Assembly (NCBI GenBank): GCA_025765615.1
Contig: JAIVFJ010000001.1
Span: forward strand, 372,001-436,000
Direction: 5' to 3'
Length of the DNA stretch: 64,000 nucleotides
Source of the DNA: Zopfochytrium polystomum
Lineage: Eukaryota > Chytridiomycota > Chytridiomycetes > Chytridiales > Chytridiaceae
The notes beneath the pieces are model-generated. The model was not told where the DNA came from. It saw nothing but the letters and a program-made list of their open reading frames with translations, and searched no databases. Shown piece after piece: positions 9,523 through 21,598 of this stretch (position 1 is the first letter of the stretch; the number at the start of each line of letters is the position of its first letter). The position numbers and the translations under genes are program-made.

Positions 9523-12500
9523 ATGCCCCGTCATACAGTCCCAGATGTGTTCAAGACCCTCTCACTCCTTTTACTCATGGCAACATTCCCGTCTGGCCCC
9601 CTTGCACCGCAACCCGTTATCTCTGTTGCCACAGATCGATGGGGCTATCCCGTTTCACTTGTAGCCTCAACCAAACCTGCGAAAGCCACAGTGAGCATCG
9701 CGGTGCTCCAAGCTTATACTGTCGTGATGCTCACAAAACCCACGGACTTGTCTCAGTATGGATGTACGTGTTGAGTCATGGAATCAGCCTATGCAGCGAC
9801 TAATTGTTCCCTCGACTTCTTTCATCGTGTGTCGATTAGCTTACGTTCAAGTACTCGATAGTGGCTACCAGGTAGTTAGGCCCGAACCTTTAGCATTGAA
9901 GTTGCCATCGTCTGACGAAGGGAGCCCTCTCTAAATTAAGATGGCGATCGATGACGTGAACAGCGATCCCACATTACTACCAGATGTGAACGTGATTCTG
10001 AAACGAATTGATGGATTGGACGTCAGGGGCAAACAGATATATTTTTCAGGAGGATACGCGTCATCGAATTTGCTGGCGCAAGTGGAAAAGGACACCTCTG
10101 GTTAGTTTACGCTGAAACTGCTAAAAGTTCCCTACCAACCAACCTTATCCCACAGTGGTTGGCATCAGCGGGTTTTTGCCGGAATCAACCACCACGTCAG
10201 TCTTGTTCGTTTCCTTACACGCCTCCTCTGATTCCGTTTCTCTTACAGGCCTGCTGCCGCCCTTGCTGGCCAGCTGAACGTATGTTTCCGCAAAAATATT
10301 GGCATTGAAACTAACCTCCCTCTGAACAGATTCCATTTTGCGGACCCACTCAAACGGTGAGAACCACCCATACAGCAAGGCATGTCGCTCAATCGTGATG
10401 AAAACAGTCACCTTCATACAGCAACAAAGGGGAGTATCCGACATTCTTTCGGACTATCGTCAGCACTGGATCATTCGCTCCGGCAATTTACATGTTTCAC
10501 CGAAAGGTCGACGCAAAACGAGTGGCTATTTTGTACACAACTGACTACCTACTATGTAAGCGTAACATTCTGCAAGTTAGAATTTACGAATAGGCAATGT
10601 CATTATTGCGCCGCAAGCCGCTCAGATCGTCAAAAAATATTATCAAGACCGAGGAATAGTGGTAACGGCATGGGTTGAGATCAAACCAGATCCAACGCCG
10701 GATCAGTTCAAGTTTTATTTCGGAATGGTATCCAGGACAGATTCAAGGTGAGATTTCTCCAGATGGTGAACGTTGCTTTAACGCAACTTCAGATACATTA
10801 TAGCGTGCAGTGCGCCTTACGATAGTGCTGATATTTACTTCGCAGCAAATGCTTCTGGACTGGTGGGAGAGAAGTTCATGTGGACGTTCCTGCAAGCCCC
10901 GCACCCGAAGGCGACCTCATTCTCAGAGGGTAAAATTCTTTCCTTTTTCGCGTCGCCTACGTGCCCAAATCAAATAATTTGTTTATTTTTGCATCTGATG
11001 CTGGGCTGCCAGGTTACGGTCCTGGGGCAGAAAAATTGCTTGAAGGCATCGTTTTCCCCAACACAGACACGTCCAGCCTGGAAAACCCTTACATGGCGAA
11101 GTACCTGCAGACTTATATTACGCGTTCTGTCGCATATCCGAACTGGTATAGTCAGTATAGTTGAGCAAAGACCCAGTAATTGAGTCCACTTTCAACCAGG
11201 TTCCTGACTGCAGGAGGAGTACCACCACTCATCGGGTCGCTGTCGTATGACTGCGCCAAGTTAATGCTGACGGCCATCGACAAAGTGATGAAGCAGCAAA
11301 ATGCAACACCAGAAGATCTCGCGTCAGGGAAGCTCCGAAAATTTTTAACTACAGAACTGTTTGCATCAACTGGTGAGAGAGCTTGCCCGTCGAAGCGGAC
11401 AGCGTTATATTAATGTTATTTTGTACAGTTTACAACGGACCGGTTGGAGCGCCGCTGACGTTAAACAGCGCCGGAGATTTGAGCGTGTATGTGCATTTGA
11501 CAAGCTGCTGGCGTTTTCTTACGGGCGATTTAGGCCAATCATTCTCACTCAACCCAACATGACTAATCCCATGAATCCAACTGCGATCAGTGAGTACAAC
11601 TGTTCGGGATTGTGTGCTGTTCCGTAACCAAGAATCGCAGCACGAGCGGTTGTCACGCTTAGTGAACCGCCAACCATTGCGGATGTATCACCATTCATTT
11701 TTTTCGGCGGTATGAATTTCGAGGCGCGCCTTCACTCGAAAGCGTTGCAAGCCCAACCGACGCGCTTATTTTCGCACTTGCAGGCTCAACGGTCCCACCG
11801 CCAGACGGCACCATCTTTCGCGAACACGTGGTGAATTCCGCCTCCAAGGGCAAGGGACTTCTGCTCCTGGTGCTCGGCGGCATTGGCATCCTAACTTGTC
11901 TCGTTGGTATGGCATTGAACATCATCTTTGCCAAAGAACCGAGCTTCAAAGCTGCTTCACTATCATTCACGCATCTGATTTGCCTCGGCTGTATCTTGGC
12001 GTTTGCGTCTGCCGCGTTCACAGTGAACGACGTGACGACTGTGTCGTGCCGAACCAGACTGTGGCTGCAGGTTCTGGGGTTCGCTCTTGTGGTCGGATCG
12101 ATGATGTTCAAAATGTCTCGCATGCTGGCCATCCTGACGACTGGAACATCAATCAGAAAAGAGTTTCTTAGCGACAATGTCGGGTTTATATTCGTCGGAG
12201 TTGTAGTCGGGATAGACTCGGTATGGAATAACCCAACGGCAATTTGAAAAAAAAAGGGGAAAGAACCGACTAAATAATCATGAAATGCGAAATCCAATAG
12301 GCACTTCTTGCAGGATGGTCCATAGCAATGAACCCTACGCCATCAATTCAATCCGACGCCTCTTCCGACCGATGGGTGTGCCAGTCGTCGACTTCCGCAT
12401 ACCCTGGACACATTCTTCTTTACGTCTACAACGTGGCCATTCTCCTCGTCACAATGTACATCTCACGACAAGTGCAGCTGTACGAGCGCGCTTTCTCCAA

Positions 12501-13306
12501 CGGAGCGGCGGACACCGCATCAAACTTGACTGCATGCTTTGCAGCCCTCTTCCTTGGTGCGGTCTTTTTGCCACTAATAGCAAGCGCCGAAACCGGACCA
12601 TCGACGGACGCAATGAGATTTTTGATTATTTGGGTTGTCGCGATTCTTTGCGTGGGGCTAGTTATAGGGCCAAAAGTCCTATCCGTATTGATTAGAAGGC
12701 GCGAGAAAGGACCGGCAGTTGAGTTGAACATTTGGCATGCGTCAGTTTTTTTTCGCTCACTCGTCTTTTTCGTTTGATAGGGCCACACCAAACACGGCCT
12801 CGCTTCTGTGTCAGGAATAAGCACAGGACTTATTGGAGGGACAACCACCGCCGGCGGCTCGACCAACGTACTTTCCAGCGCAGAACGCGGAACCGACACT
12901 GCCCGGGCAATCGCCAAAGCAAAGTATTGCGACCTGGTAAGTGAAAATAAAAACAAGTACCACGCTTGCGGCATTCCAGTAAGAATCGGAACGATCATTC
13001 TCGCAGGGGGCTCTCACGTACAGGGTGCGGACAAAAGGGCTCTGGACAATCTGGACCTGCGCGCGCGGAATGGTTCTTCACTATACCGACCGAGTTCTAC
13101 TTGCGCTAGAAGGCAAGGAGATCAGTCGAGGCATACGGCTCGGAAATCCAAAAGCAGGGTCCCTTTTGGAGGTGAATGGGTCTCGTCTTGTTGTCAAGAG
13201 TAGGGCGGAGGTTGGCGGCGATTGTGAGACGCATTTGGATTTCGAATTCAGAGACCAGGCAGCCGCAGAGGAGGCCAAGGAGAAGATCTCCAGTTTCATG
13301 ACCTAA
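9523..13306 (+). CDS. Class C (GABA-B-like) G-protein-coupled receptor
   Basis: Start ATG at 9523 (ccAACCATGCC) opens a signal peptide (KTLSLLLLMATFPSGPLA). Short exons then give a periplasmic-binding-protein-like ectodomain: GYQ spliced to MAIDDVNSDPTLLPDVNV (9941-10098), VVGISGFLPESTTT (from about 10156), LAGQLN, IPFCGPTQT, and GEYPTFFRTIVSTGSF (about 10432 on), the order seen in ANF/GABA-B receptor ligand domains. From about 11,820 seven hydrophobic helices follow: LLLLVLGGIGILTCLVGM, the helix before SLSFTHLICLGC, LWLQVLGFALVVGSMMFKMSRM (helix 3, family C signature), VGFIFVGVVVGI, then after an intron GHILLYVYNVAILLVTMYI, a sixth at about 12,530 and FLIIWVVAILCVGLVIG. A Gly/Ser/Thr linker and a compact C-terminal domain (to TAA at 13304-13306) complete it. 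Plasma-membrane sensor coupled to G proteins; ligand unknown. Some splice phases (near 12,220) do not join cleanly. Confidence 0.85.
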
Positions 13307-13507
13307 CTTGATTCATTTGCTGATGTAGGAAAAGCAGGGTGTTGTTCGAATCGTAGAGCGCAGCTCCGGGGGCGGCCGAGTTGGACTGATACTTCTTTTA
13401 CAACTAATACATACATGTAGTAAATATATTTATGTCACAACCCCCCGATAACTGCAATATATTTGGGGCTCGGGTGGTGGAATTGGTGGCACACCAAAGT
13501 TCTTATT

Positions 13508-13547
<40 letters not shown>

Positions 13548-13796
13548 GAACGAGCAGACACTGCATGGGCAACGAATCAGAGCGGTCCGCAAATGAAGAG
13601 GAGACGTGACGCCATTATCCACCAAAGCGATGAGAAACAAACCCCTAACAGCAGAGATAAACCAACGCGAGAAGCGAGAATATATTTTATATATTATGGC
13701 GAGAGTTCGACATATTTATCCAGACAGCACGACACAAGATGAATTAAAAAAAGAAAAGTACGGAAAGAGGAGAAAGAGCGCAAGAACAAACACAAG
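13307..13796. other. Convergent intergenic region with 37-base T run
   Basis: Lies between the 3' ends of the GPCR (plus) and CDK1 (minus). Contains an uninterrupted T run at 13510-13546 and ATACATACATGTAGTAAATA-like AT-rich sequence near 13410-13430 that may hold polyadenylation signals for both genes. Confidence 0.5.
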
Positions 13797-15272
13797 TCAC
13801 GAGTCGGCAAAGTACTTGTGCAAAAGCGCCCTCTTTGCCGAAATTCGCGAGGCAGGGTCATACGCCAGCATCTCCTGTTGGAAAGAAAATAAGTTATAAT
13901 GTGTGATTTATATGCCGTCGGTTGAATTTTCGCAGTCTCTCACCTCCAAGAGCGCGACACCCTCCGGGGAGAGCCCTGGAAGCGCATCGCCGAGCCGCTG
14001 GCGCTTCCACTGGGGAAAAGTTGGCTTGTAATCGGGGAGTGCACTAACCGACGGCCAGCTTCGATCGTCTGGTGTTCCTAGCACCCTGTTCATGACGTGG
14101 ACGGAAAGTCAAAACCCACAAAAAGTAACCAGGCATCCGAGAAATAAAGTATTGAAGGCACCTAAATATTTTGAAGAGCTCGTCAATCTCCGAATCGCCT
14201 GTTCCAAAAACAAAAAAACGCCGCAAAGGAGTCAAAGAACCAGACAAGGCGAGGATCAAAGATTGCTGGTCCAAACCTGGGAACAACGGCTTCTTCAGCA
14301 CCATCTCCGCGAAGATGCATCCAATGCTCCACATATCAACGGCCGTAGAATAGTGCTTGGACCCGAGGAGGATCTCAGGTGAGCGATACCACAGCGTGAC
14401 AACTTCATGTGTGTAGGTGCGTAACGGGATTCCAAAAGCGCGTGCAAGACCAAAGTCGGCCAACTTGAGTGTTCCAAGTTGGTCAATCAATACTTGAATT
14501 TAAGGGAGCGAGTGGGGAAAGATGGATGAGCTTTTAAGAGCTAAAATCCAATCGCTGAACCGGTCGCGTTGTTGCTATTCTTCAAGAAGCAGCAACTCAC
14601 AGTTTTGTGGCTTTAAGTCGCGATGAAGAATCCTGTGCGAATGACAGAAACGTATTCCATCAACAAGCTGGCGCATATAGCTCTAAGAGCACAGGATGGT
14701 TTAGTTCGAAAGTATAGTCCGGAACTCCTCCTCCTCTCTACCTTGATTAGGCTTGGGCTTAACGCTTGGATTGTGTCCATGTACTTTTTCAGGTCCAAAT
14801 CCAAAAATTCAAAGACGAGGTAGATTTTAGCGTTTTGGTGGACAATGTCGTGGAGCCTGCAGGAACGTAAGCGGGAAACACGGCATTTTCAGAGTCCGGT
14901 GCACCAAAATGGGGTTCGTTTTCGCATCTTACTTGACAATGTTGGGGTGCCTCAACTCTTTGAGCAGTGAAATCTCCCGAATGGCAGTGGAAGGAACACC
15001 TTCGTCCTCGGTCTCGAGTCGAATCTTCTTGAGCGCGACAACGGTTCCGTTCGTCTTGTTCCTGGCTTTGTACACGACACCGTAAGTTCCCTCACCAATT
15101 TTTTCAATCTGTTTTTGGGTTCAGAGGGAATGAGGTGTAAGCATTTTACAAACTGTAGACGGGAGAAGCAGACACAAGGGTTGAGGCGCGGTACCTTTTC
15201 GTACAGCTCGTTAATCATGTTCTGCTCGGGTTTCCCATCCTGCCCGTCCGCCATCATGCCCACTTCGGCCAT
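13797..15272 (-). CDS. CDK1: Cyclin-dependent kinase CDK1/Cdc2
   Basis: Start ATG at 15272. Exons joined by GT-AG introns read through the whole kinase fold: exon 1 (15272-15195) ends INELYEK; exon 2 (from 15108) has the Gly loop [12 protein letters not shown], catalytic-lysine strand [10 protein letters not shown] and the cyclin-binding helix PSTAIRE; then [17 protein letters not shown], the catalytic loop HRDLKPQN (about 14,605-14,628), [20 protein letters not shown], the activation segment [18 protein letters not shown] with the conserved T before HEVVTLW, and [10 protein letters not shown]. Later exons give [16 protein letters not shown] and the end [21 protein letters not shown] followed by TGA at 13797-13799. 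An exact PSTAIRE points to the mitotic Cdc2/Cdc28 class. It has an N-terminal extension of about 20 residues, Gly/Met/Asp rich, before the kinase domain. Controls G1/S and G2/M with cyclins; nucleus and cytoplasm. Confidence 0.95.
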
Positions 15273-15852
15273 CTGTGTCGAGTACTGACGCGCTTATTTC
15301 GAAAAGGGTCTTCTGTTGGTTATGGGCGTAAATGTTTCACGCAAACAAGGAGGTGGAGAGAAAAGAAAGAGGTGCAAATGGGGAGTAAGACGGCGATCTC
15401 TTTGAGCAAGGCGCAGCCCAGGTGGTTTTTCTGAGCTTATTTCGTATGGGAGCTCACCAAAGCACGGAGCTGAGTGGAACAGGCGATGAGCGAAGGCAGA
15501 TTGTCGTCAAACGGAAAGGTGCAGGCTGTTATTGGCGCGGTCGGTCGTCGTTGGGGCGAGCGCCTGAGTGAGTAGGGCTGCTGGGGGGGGGGCGGTCGTC
15601 GCGAGCGCGTCAGATCGTGTCAGGCTGGGAAAGCAATAGGCGTCGTCGACGGAGTGCGGGTTTTTCGGGTCGCGATGCCAGCCCAACAACAGTTTCTCTC
15701 CCAGACGCCAGTTTTCAAGCGCCGCCCGCCCGTCCGTTGGCCGCCCGCCCGATCTCAGTCAATCAATCGATCCAGGCGAGGAGGGCTTTGCGTTGAGCGT
15801 GTCCGAACCACGCCTGCGTTTAATGTCCCCCTGACATGGCTGTCCGTTTTCT

Positions 15853-15992
<140 letters not shown>

Positions 15993-17017
15993 TGCGTGTC
16001 GCGCTTACGCTCAGCAGCAAGCACACACCTGGTATTTTCAGTTGGAGCAGCACAAGCCGCTTGGGAGAATGGGCGGCCCACGCTGCAGCCACCACCGCAA
16101 AGCTCACCTCTCCGTCATTTCACCGACGGCCATAACATGCTCAAACGGCCAACGGTCTGTCTGCCAAACAACCTCCCTCCCAGTGCACAAAACACTGTGT
16201 ATTAACGCGGGAGGTTTTGTGGTGCCCGCCGATGCCCCCATTCAAACGTTATTACCCTGAATATGTAAGCCTTCTTCCCCGAAAATGTCTGAGGATGCTG
16301 CCGCTGCCTTGTGGTGTTTGAAGACATGTTGCGGGGAACTGAGGGCCGATCCCTCGACACTACGAAGAAAGAACAATGTGTTCGGGCCGTCGCTACGCTG
16401 CTGATAAGTAATGCCAGTCACAATCCTTCAGCCTACATCGTGGTCTTTCGACAGCCCGGTTCCCGCTAAAGGACGAATTTCAAAATGTGGTAGTTGAGTT
16501 CGTGCCCTCGCCCCTGAAAGTATTTTTTCTGGCTAAAGGTGAGTGGTCCTTGCATTGCTCTGACTAGATATTTGTTGGGGCATTTGCTATTTGCTTCGAA
16601 CTCAAAGTCAGCGAGCAACAGCGGCGTGATCCCCAGCACTGCCTCACTCCGCTGCTCTCCACGCAGGACTGGTGACGGAGCTCTTGTTAGCCCCTTTCGC
16701 TTCTTCGAATCACCACCGGAACCTGACCAGCAAGAAAAAAAAAATTGAAATGAAGGGAAAAACGATTGGCGTGACCAACAGTTGGGGAGAATGTAGAGGG
16801 GCAAAGCTCGCTCTTACTCTACTGCGGCCCCTACGCAAATGCCGTGTGAAAGGAGAGTCCGCAAGACCCACCCCCCAAAACCCTCCCCAAATGCCCCAAA
16901 ACGATCCTCCCCCCTCTGTCATCAAGCGTTCCACACATCCCGGCCCGCTGATTTGATCTTCTCTCGCCACAGAATTCCTTTTTCATATTGGCTCCCGTCT
17001 GTCTGTCTGCCAGTCAA

Positions 17018-17032
17018 TCTCTCTCTCTCGAA

Positions 17033-17083
<51 letters not shown>

Positions 17084-17102
17084 GGTCTCTCTCTCTCCGT
17101 CT
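17018..17102 (+). repeat. (CT)n microsatellite upstream of cystathionine gamma-synthase
   Basis: CT dinucleotides with short interruptions (AACTTT near 17,034, CCCGGT near 17,081), ending about 75 bases before the start codon at 17176, so it lies in the promoter or 5' leader. Confidence 0.9.
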
Positions 17103-17175
17103 CGCGCAATCAAGGAAACACACACAATCTGCTCGCAATCAATCAATCAAACTCCGAAGCCGAAACACACACCCG

Positions 17176-19821
17176 ATGGCAACGCCCACACGCAACCACG
17201 GCGGGGGCGGGGAGTATGCCCTTCCGCTCGGCGAGTCCATCCCACCAGACACCCCTCACGGTGCGTGTGTGTGCGCGTTGCGCGTTGCTCCATCATTCAA
17301 TCCCGTCAATGTCATTCGTGTGCATGGGAGAAAAAATGCGATGGCAGAGCCACAGAGGATTCCCCCTCCGTAACCGCAACACTGACCGACTCCCTCTCTC
17401 CGCTCCCTTCATTTTACACACAACCACATGCACGCACGCACAGCCGTCTCTGTCTCCCTTCCGCTATGGGAACACAACATCGCCTACGAGGAGGGCGACC
17501 CGAACGTGCACGCGTTACTCAAATCTGGCTATCCGCGCTTCGTTTACCACCACGCCGTCAAGCAGGTATGTTTGTGTTTGCAGGCGCCTGTAATCTGGCT
17601 GAGGCTGATCCAACGCCTTACCCCCTAATCCCGATTGCTCAATTCTATATGATCAATTATAATCAAAGCTCTGCCGCTTAGTCGAGCAGCGCTTCGCGGA
17701 ACCAAACGAGTCCTGCCTGGTACTTCCATCCCGCCGCGCTGCCCAGGACTGTCGTGCATTCATCACAGCGCGCCTCGACCCTGCCCTCCCCGGCGTCCCG
17801 AGACCCCATCACCAGTGGGCGCTCCCTTTCCTCGGTTCCGCCCCTCGACGCCGTCCCGCCTCAACCCCACGCAAAAGCAGCCGAACACCGCTCTCCGCAA
17901 CCCATTACGCGCGCACGCGCGTGTCCGCCTCGTCGAGCTTGTCCTCCCGCCTGCGCCTGCGCCGCCGCCCGCTCCAGTCCGACGCGCCCGCCGCCGCCGC
18001 CCCGCCTCAGGCCGCCGCCCCTTGACGTGCTGCACGCCGTCGTCTTCCCCTCCCACGCGAACGGCCCGGCACTCGCAAAACAGTACTGGCAGCACACTGG
18101 CGCGATCGTGTCGTCGCGCTTCGCCGAGCACGCCCTCGAGCTGCTGTTGCCGGGCCGCCGGACCGTTGGGTACGAAGGCGCGGCGGCGGCGGCTGCGAAG
18201 CGGAAGCGCCGTGGGCGGGGTGGTGTTGTGAAGGGTGGGCCGGGGAAGGAGCACGACGCGGAGCGGGACGAGAAGGACGCCGAGGCGAGGGCGGGGCGCG
18301 AGGCGGCGCAGTTTGTGGAGGAGCGGTTCGGGCGGAACTGGGACGTGCGGAGGGCCGAGGAGGCAAAGCTCGCGCTGCGCCGGCGCGTCGCGGGAGTCAT
18401 GGGCGACGCCGGTCGGCGAGCGGTGGCGGCAGCAGCCGCCGTCGGCGGATTGTATGGCGGCGACGAAGGGGATGTCGAAGACGACGGCGATGCCCTGATG
18501 TATGACGCCGATGGTGATGGCAACAACATAAATGCCGTCAGTGCGAAAGGGCCTTGCCGTGGCGTCGATCAGCTCAACGAGAGTCACGTTTACCTGACCT
18601 CGTGCGGCATGGCAGCAATCTACAATGCGTTCCGTGTCGTCAGAGCACTGCGACCAGGACTGAAGACGGTCCAGTTTGGGTATGTGTGTTTTTCGTGCAC
18701 AGACTCTTTGCATAGGTGCATCAACCTTTGCAGTTCCATTACTCGAATTTATCTCTAACAAATCTCCACAAGGTTTCCGTACCTGGATACTCTGAAGATT
18801 CAAGAAAAGTTTGGCAGCGGGTGCCACTTTCTCGGGCACGGCGACGAGCGAGATCTTGCACAGCTAGAAAACGAAATTCTCAGCACACAGCGGATTGCAG
18901 CCGTCTTTTGCGAGTTTCCCTCCAATCCGTTGCTGCGTTCGCCGGATCTGAGCCGGCTGCGAGCGCTGGCGGACGCGCACGGGTTTCTTCTTGTGGTCGA
19001 CGAGACCGTGGGCAACTTTGTCAACGTGTCGGTGCTGCCGCACGCGGACATCGTGGTGTCGAGCTTGACCAAGGTGTTTAGCGGCGACTGCAACGTCATG
19101 GGCGGATGCCTGGTCGCGAACCCGGCGTCGCTGTGGTACGCGGGCGTGGCGGAGGCGCTGGACCGAGGAACGGTGGCGACGACAGACGGGGACGGCGACC
19201 CGCAGACCGTGCCGCCGTCTTCGGGCAGGGCGACCGCTGCGGGGTCGGACCCGCGGTGGGAGGACCTGATGTATGGCGAAGACGCGGTGTTCTTGGAACG
19301 CAACTCGCGCAGTTTTGTCCGCCGAATCGAGAGGATCAACCGCAACGCGGCGGCGCTCGCGCGGTTCCTGCACGCGCACCCGCGCGTCGAGAGCGTGCAC
19401 TACCCGCTGTTCACGACGCCCGACGTGTACGCGCGGTTTCTGAACCCCTGTCCGTACGCTGCCGTCCTTGTCGGAGGCGGCGGCTGCGGCGTCGTCGGAG
19501 TCGGAAATGGAGGCAGAGTCCACCGCGGCGGTGCCCGTGGACCGGCACGGTGGACTGCTGTCGGTGACGCTGCGGGGCGGCGAGGCGGCCGCTGCGCGGT
19601 TCTACGACCGGCTAGCGGTGTACAAGGGCCCGTCGCTGGGCACGAGCTTTACGCTGGCGAGCCCGTACGCGCTGCTTGCGCACTATGGCGAGCTGGAGTG
19701 GGCAGCGCGGTACGGCGTGCAGCGAGGGCTGGTGAGGATCAGCGTGGGGATGGAGGAGGACGTGGACGCGCTGGTCGAGCGGTTCCGCCGGGCGTTGGAT
19801 GACTCCGGGAACGACTGCTGA
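17176..19821 (+). CDS. STR2: Cystathionine gamma-synthase (fungal Str2/Met7 type, PLP enzyme)
   Basis: Start ATG at 17176. Exon 1 reads [14 protein letters not shown], exon 2 [19 protein letters not shown]...[11 protein letters not shown], then [11 protein letters not shown]...[17 protein letters not shown]: the N-terminal signature of fungal cystathionine gamma-synthases (DTPHAVSVSLP, GYPRF). A GC-rich, poorly conserved stretch follows, then [40 protein letters not shown], an intron at about 18,681-18,772, [24 protein letters not shown] and the cofactor lysine in [16 protein letters not shown]. The C-terminus has [33 protein letters not shown] and LVRISVGME, ending TGA at 19821. The enzyme makes cystathionine from cysteine and an acylated homoserine in methionine synthesis. 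The frame changes by one at least twice between about 17,755 and 18,030 and once near 19,450, each in C/G-rich sequence; these look like base-count errors, since homology continues on both sides. Confidence 0.85.
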
Positions 19822-20017
19822 TGCTGTCCTTGTTGCCTCTTCTTCACGTTTTGGATGCCATCTGTCCTCTCGATTTGTTTGCATGAAGAAAATCTTGCTG
19901 CCGCTTCTCCTTCGTCTGATCGCAGAGAGTTCCACTTGCTCTCCCACCCAACCCCACCACTAACACCGCCGCTAGAGCGGCTGCGTTGACAGCAGCAGCA
20001 CACGAAGACGAACAATC

Positions 20018-21139
20018 ATGAAGGTTTCCGTTGGCCCGGCCTGCCGCCATCGATGGATCGCTTCCCCATCATCTGCTGCGCGCTGCCGATCACCAGTCTC
20101 CTCGCGATCGGTTACCGCCTCCACAAGATCCGATGCTGCCGGTTCAGCGTCAAGATCATGGCTCCTGCTGCCGCTACCGCGGGAAGGCGCTCAGCCGATT
20201 TCATCGACACCCTGGCGATCTCTTACCCTCCGGTCGACACCGCCTTTACAGCGATCACCACCGCCTTGTGCGAGGGCACCGTCCTCGCGCCCCTCCTCAA
20301 CAACAACGTCCACCACCACCTCCTCAACCAGCTTCCCCAACTCCCCCGGCCCACGCCCGCACCCCCGCCGCCGCACCGCCTTCTCCACCGCCGACCTCTC
20401 CCTCTGGGTCCGCCGCGCCGCCTGGTGCGCGCAAGGCGTGCTGATCACGATCCTCTGCCAGCGGTATGCGTTCGACGTGACGCTGTGCACGGGCCCGTCG
20501 ATGCTGCCGACGATCGCGGCCGCGGGCGACGTCGTCGTCGTCGAGTACCTGTCGTGGCGGTGGCGACGTTGGACCGCGTGGTGGCGCGGCGGCGGCGGCA
20601 GCGGCGGCCCGGCCGGCGGCGGCGGTGGGGTGCCGAGGCTCGGGGACGTGGTCGTGTGCGCGTCGCCCGTGTCCCCGGAGAGGATGGTGTGCAAGAGGGT
20701 ACTGGGTTTGGTGAGTTGGGGTTTTTTGCGTGTGTTTCTGTTGTGTGTGTGGTCGTGGGTTAAATGCTTTCATTGCTAATACCTACACCAACCTATAACA
20801 AAAACCACACTCCCGGCCATCATTCTCCTCCCCACTGCATTAATAACAAGCCCGGCGACACTGTACTGCGCGATCCGACCGTCAGCCTGACAGAAACTAT
20901 CAAGGTTGGCAGTGTTCGTTTTTGTTCGATGCGTCCAGCCCATGATCACGCTAATGACGGAACGCTTTCCTTTACTCCCCTCACGCACCCGCCCGAAGGT
21001 GCCGCCGGGACACATTTGGCTCCAAGGCGACAACTACAGCAACTCGACAGACTCGCGCGTGTACGGGCCGGTCCCGCTGGGTCTAATGAAGGGCCGCGTC
21101 GTGTGCAAGGTGTTTCCGACCGTCGGGATGGTGGTGTAG
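20018..21139 (+). CDS. IMP1: Mitochondrial inner membrane protease subunit 1 (signal peptidase S26 family)
   Basis: Exons 20018-20710, 20851-20904 and 20999-21139 join in phase 0. The first about 110 residues are Arg/Ser/Pro rich with few acids, as in a mitochondrial presequence. [21 protein letters not shown] is the likely membrane anchor. TGPSMLPTI carries the catalytic serine; [10 protein letters not shown] then PGD after the intron carries the catalytic lysine (Imp1 has the pattern KRxxGxPGD); [20 protein letters not shown] and [13 protein letters not shown] match Imp1 rather than Imp2 (NSxDSRxYGP). A Gly-rich insert sits between the serine and lysine motifs. Ends in TAG. Imp1 removes presequences from proteins sorted to the intermembrane space. 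An alternative start at 20053 opens another frame that would need a shift; the single uninterrupted frame from 20018 is preferred, though both are open for about 300 bases. Confidence 0.88.
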
Positions 21140-21598
21140 AAGACTCAAGGCGGAGGTTGTTTTTGTTGGATTTTGAGCTGTATTACGAGAGAATTCTGGA
21201 TATAATGGGTCGGTTTGTGTGCGGTGAAGCTTTTTTTTCTTGGAATGAGAATGGTGTAAGCGTGTTTTTGAAGGAACGATCAATCGAGAACTCTTTGTGG
21301 GAAGTTTCAACCTCACTAAAGCAGAATTGCGAAGTGCGCTGACCCCGAGCGTTGTAGTGCTGAACAAAAAAGGGACTGCCAGTGCATCCTGTAGTTCTGC
21401 TTAAATCAATCATCATTATTTGGATGTTTGCATCCGAGGTCAACAGCTCCACTTGCTGACGCGCACGATATCATCGCGCCAGCCAGCCACTCCCACTACG
21501 CCCAGCCACGCCCGCACAAGCCACGCAACAAGCCACGCAACAAGCCAGCCACGCCACGCGAAGCCTCAAACGGAAATCGAGGCCAACAGGGACAGGCG

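Noticed and set aside
13336..13360. GTTCGAATC resembling a tRNA T-loop downstream of the GPCR
   Set aside because: No matching acceptor, D or anticodon arms around it.
17763..18839. Minus-strand frame of 358 codons opposite cystathionine gamma-synthase
   Set aside because: Open only because the region is GC-rich; the plus strand carries the enzyme motifs.
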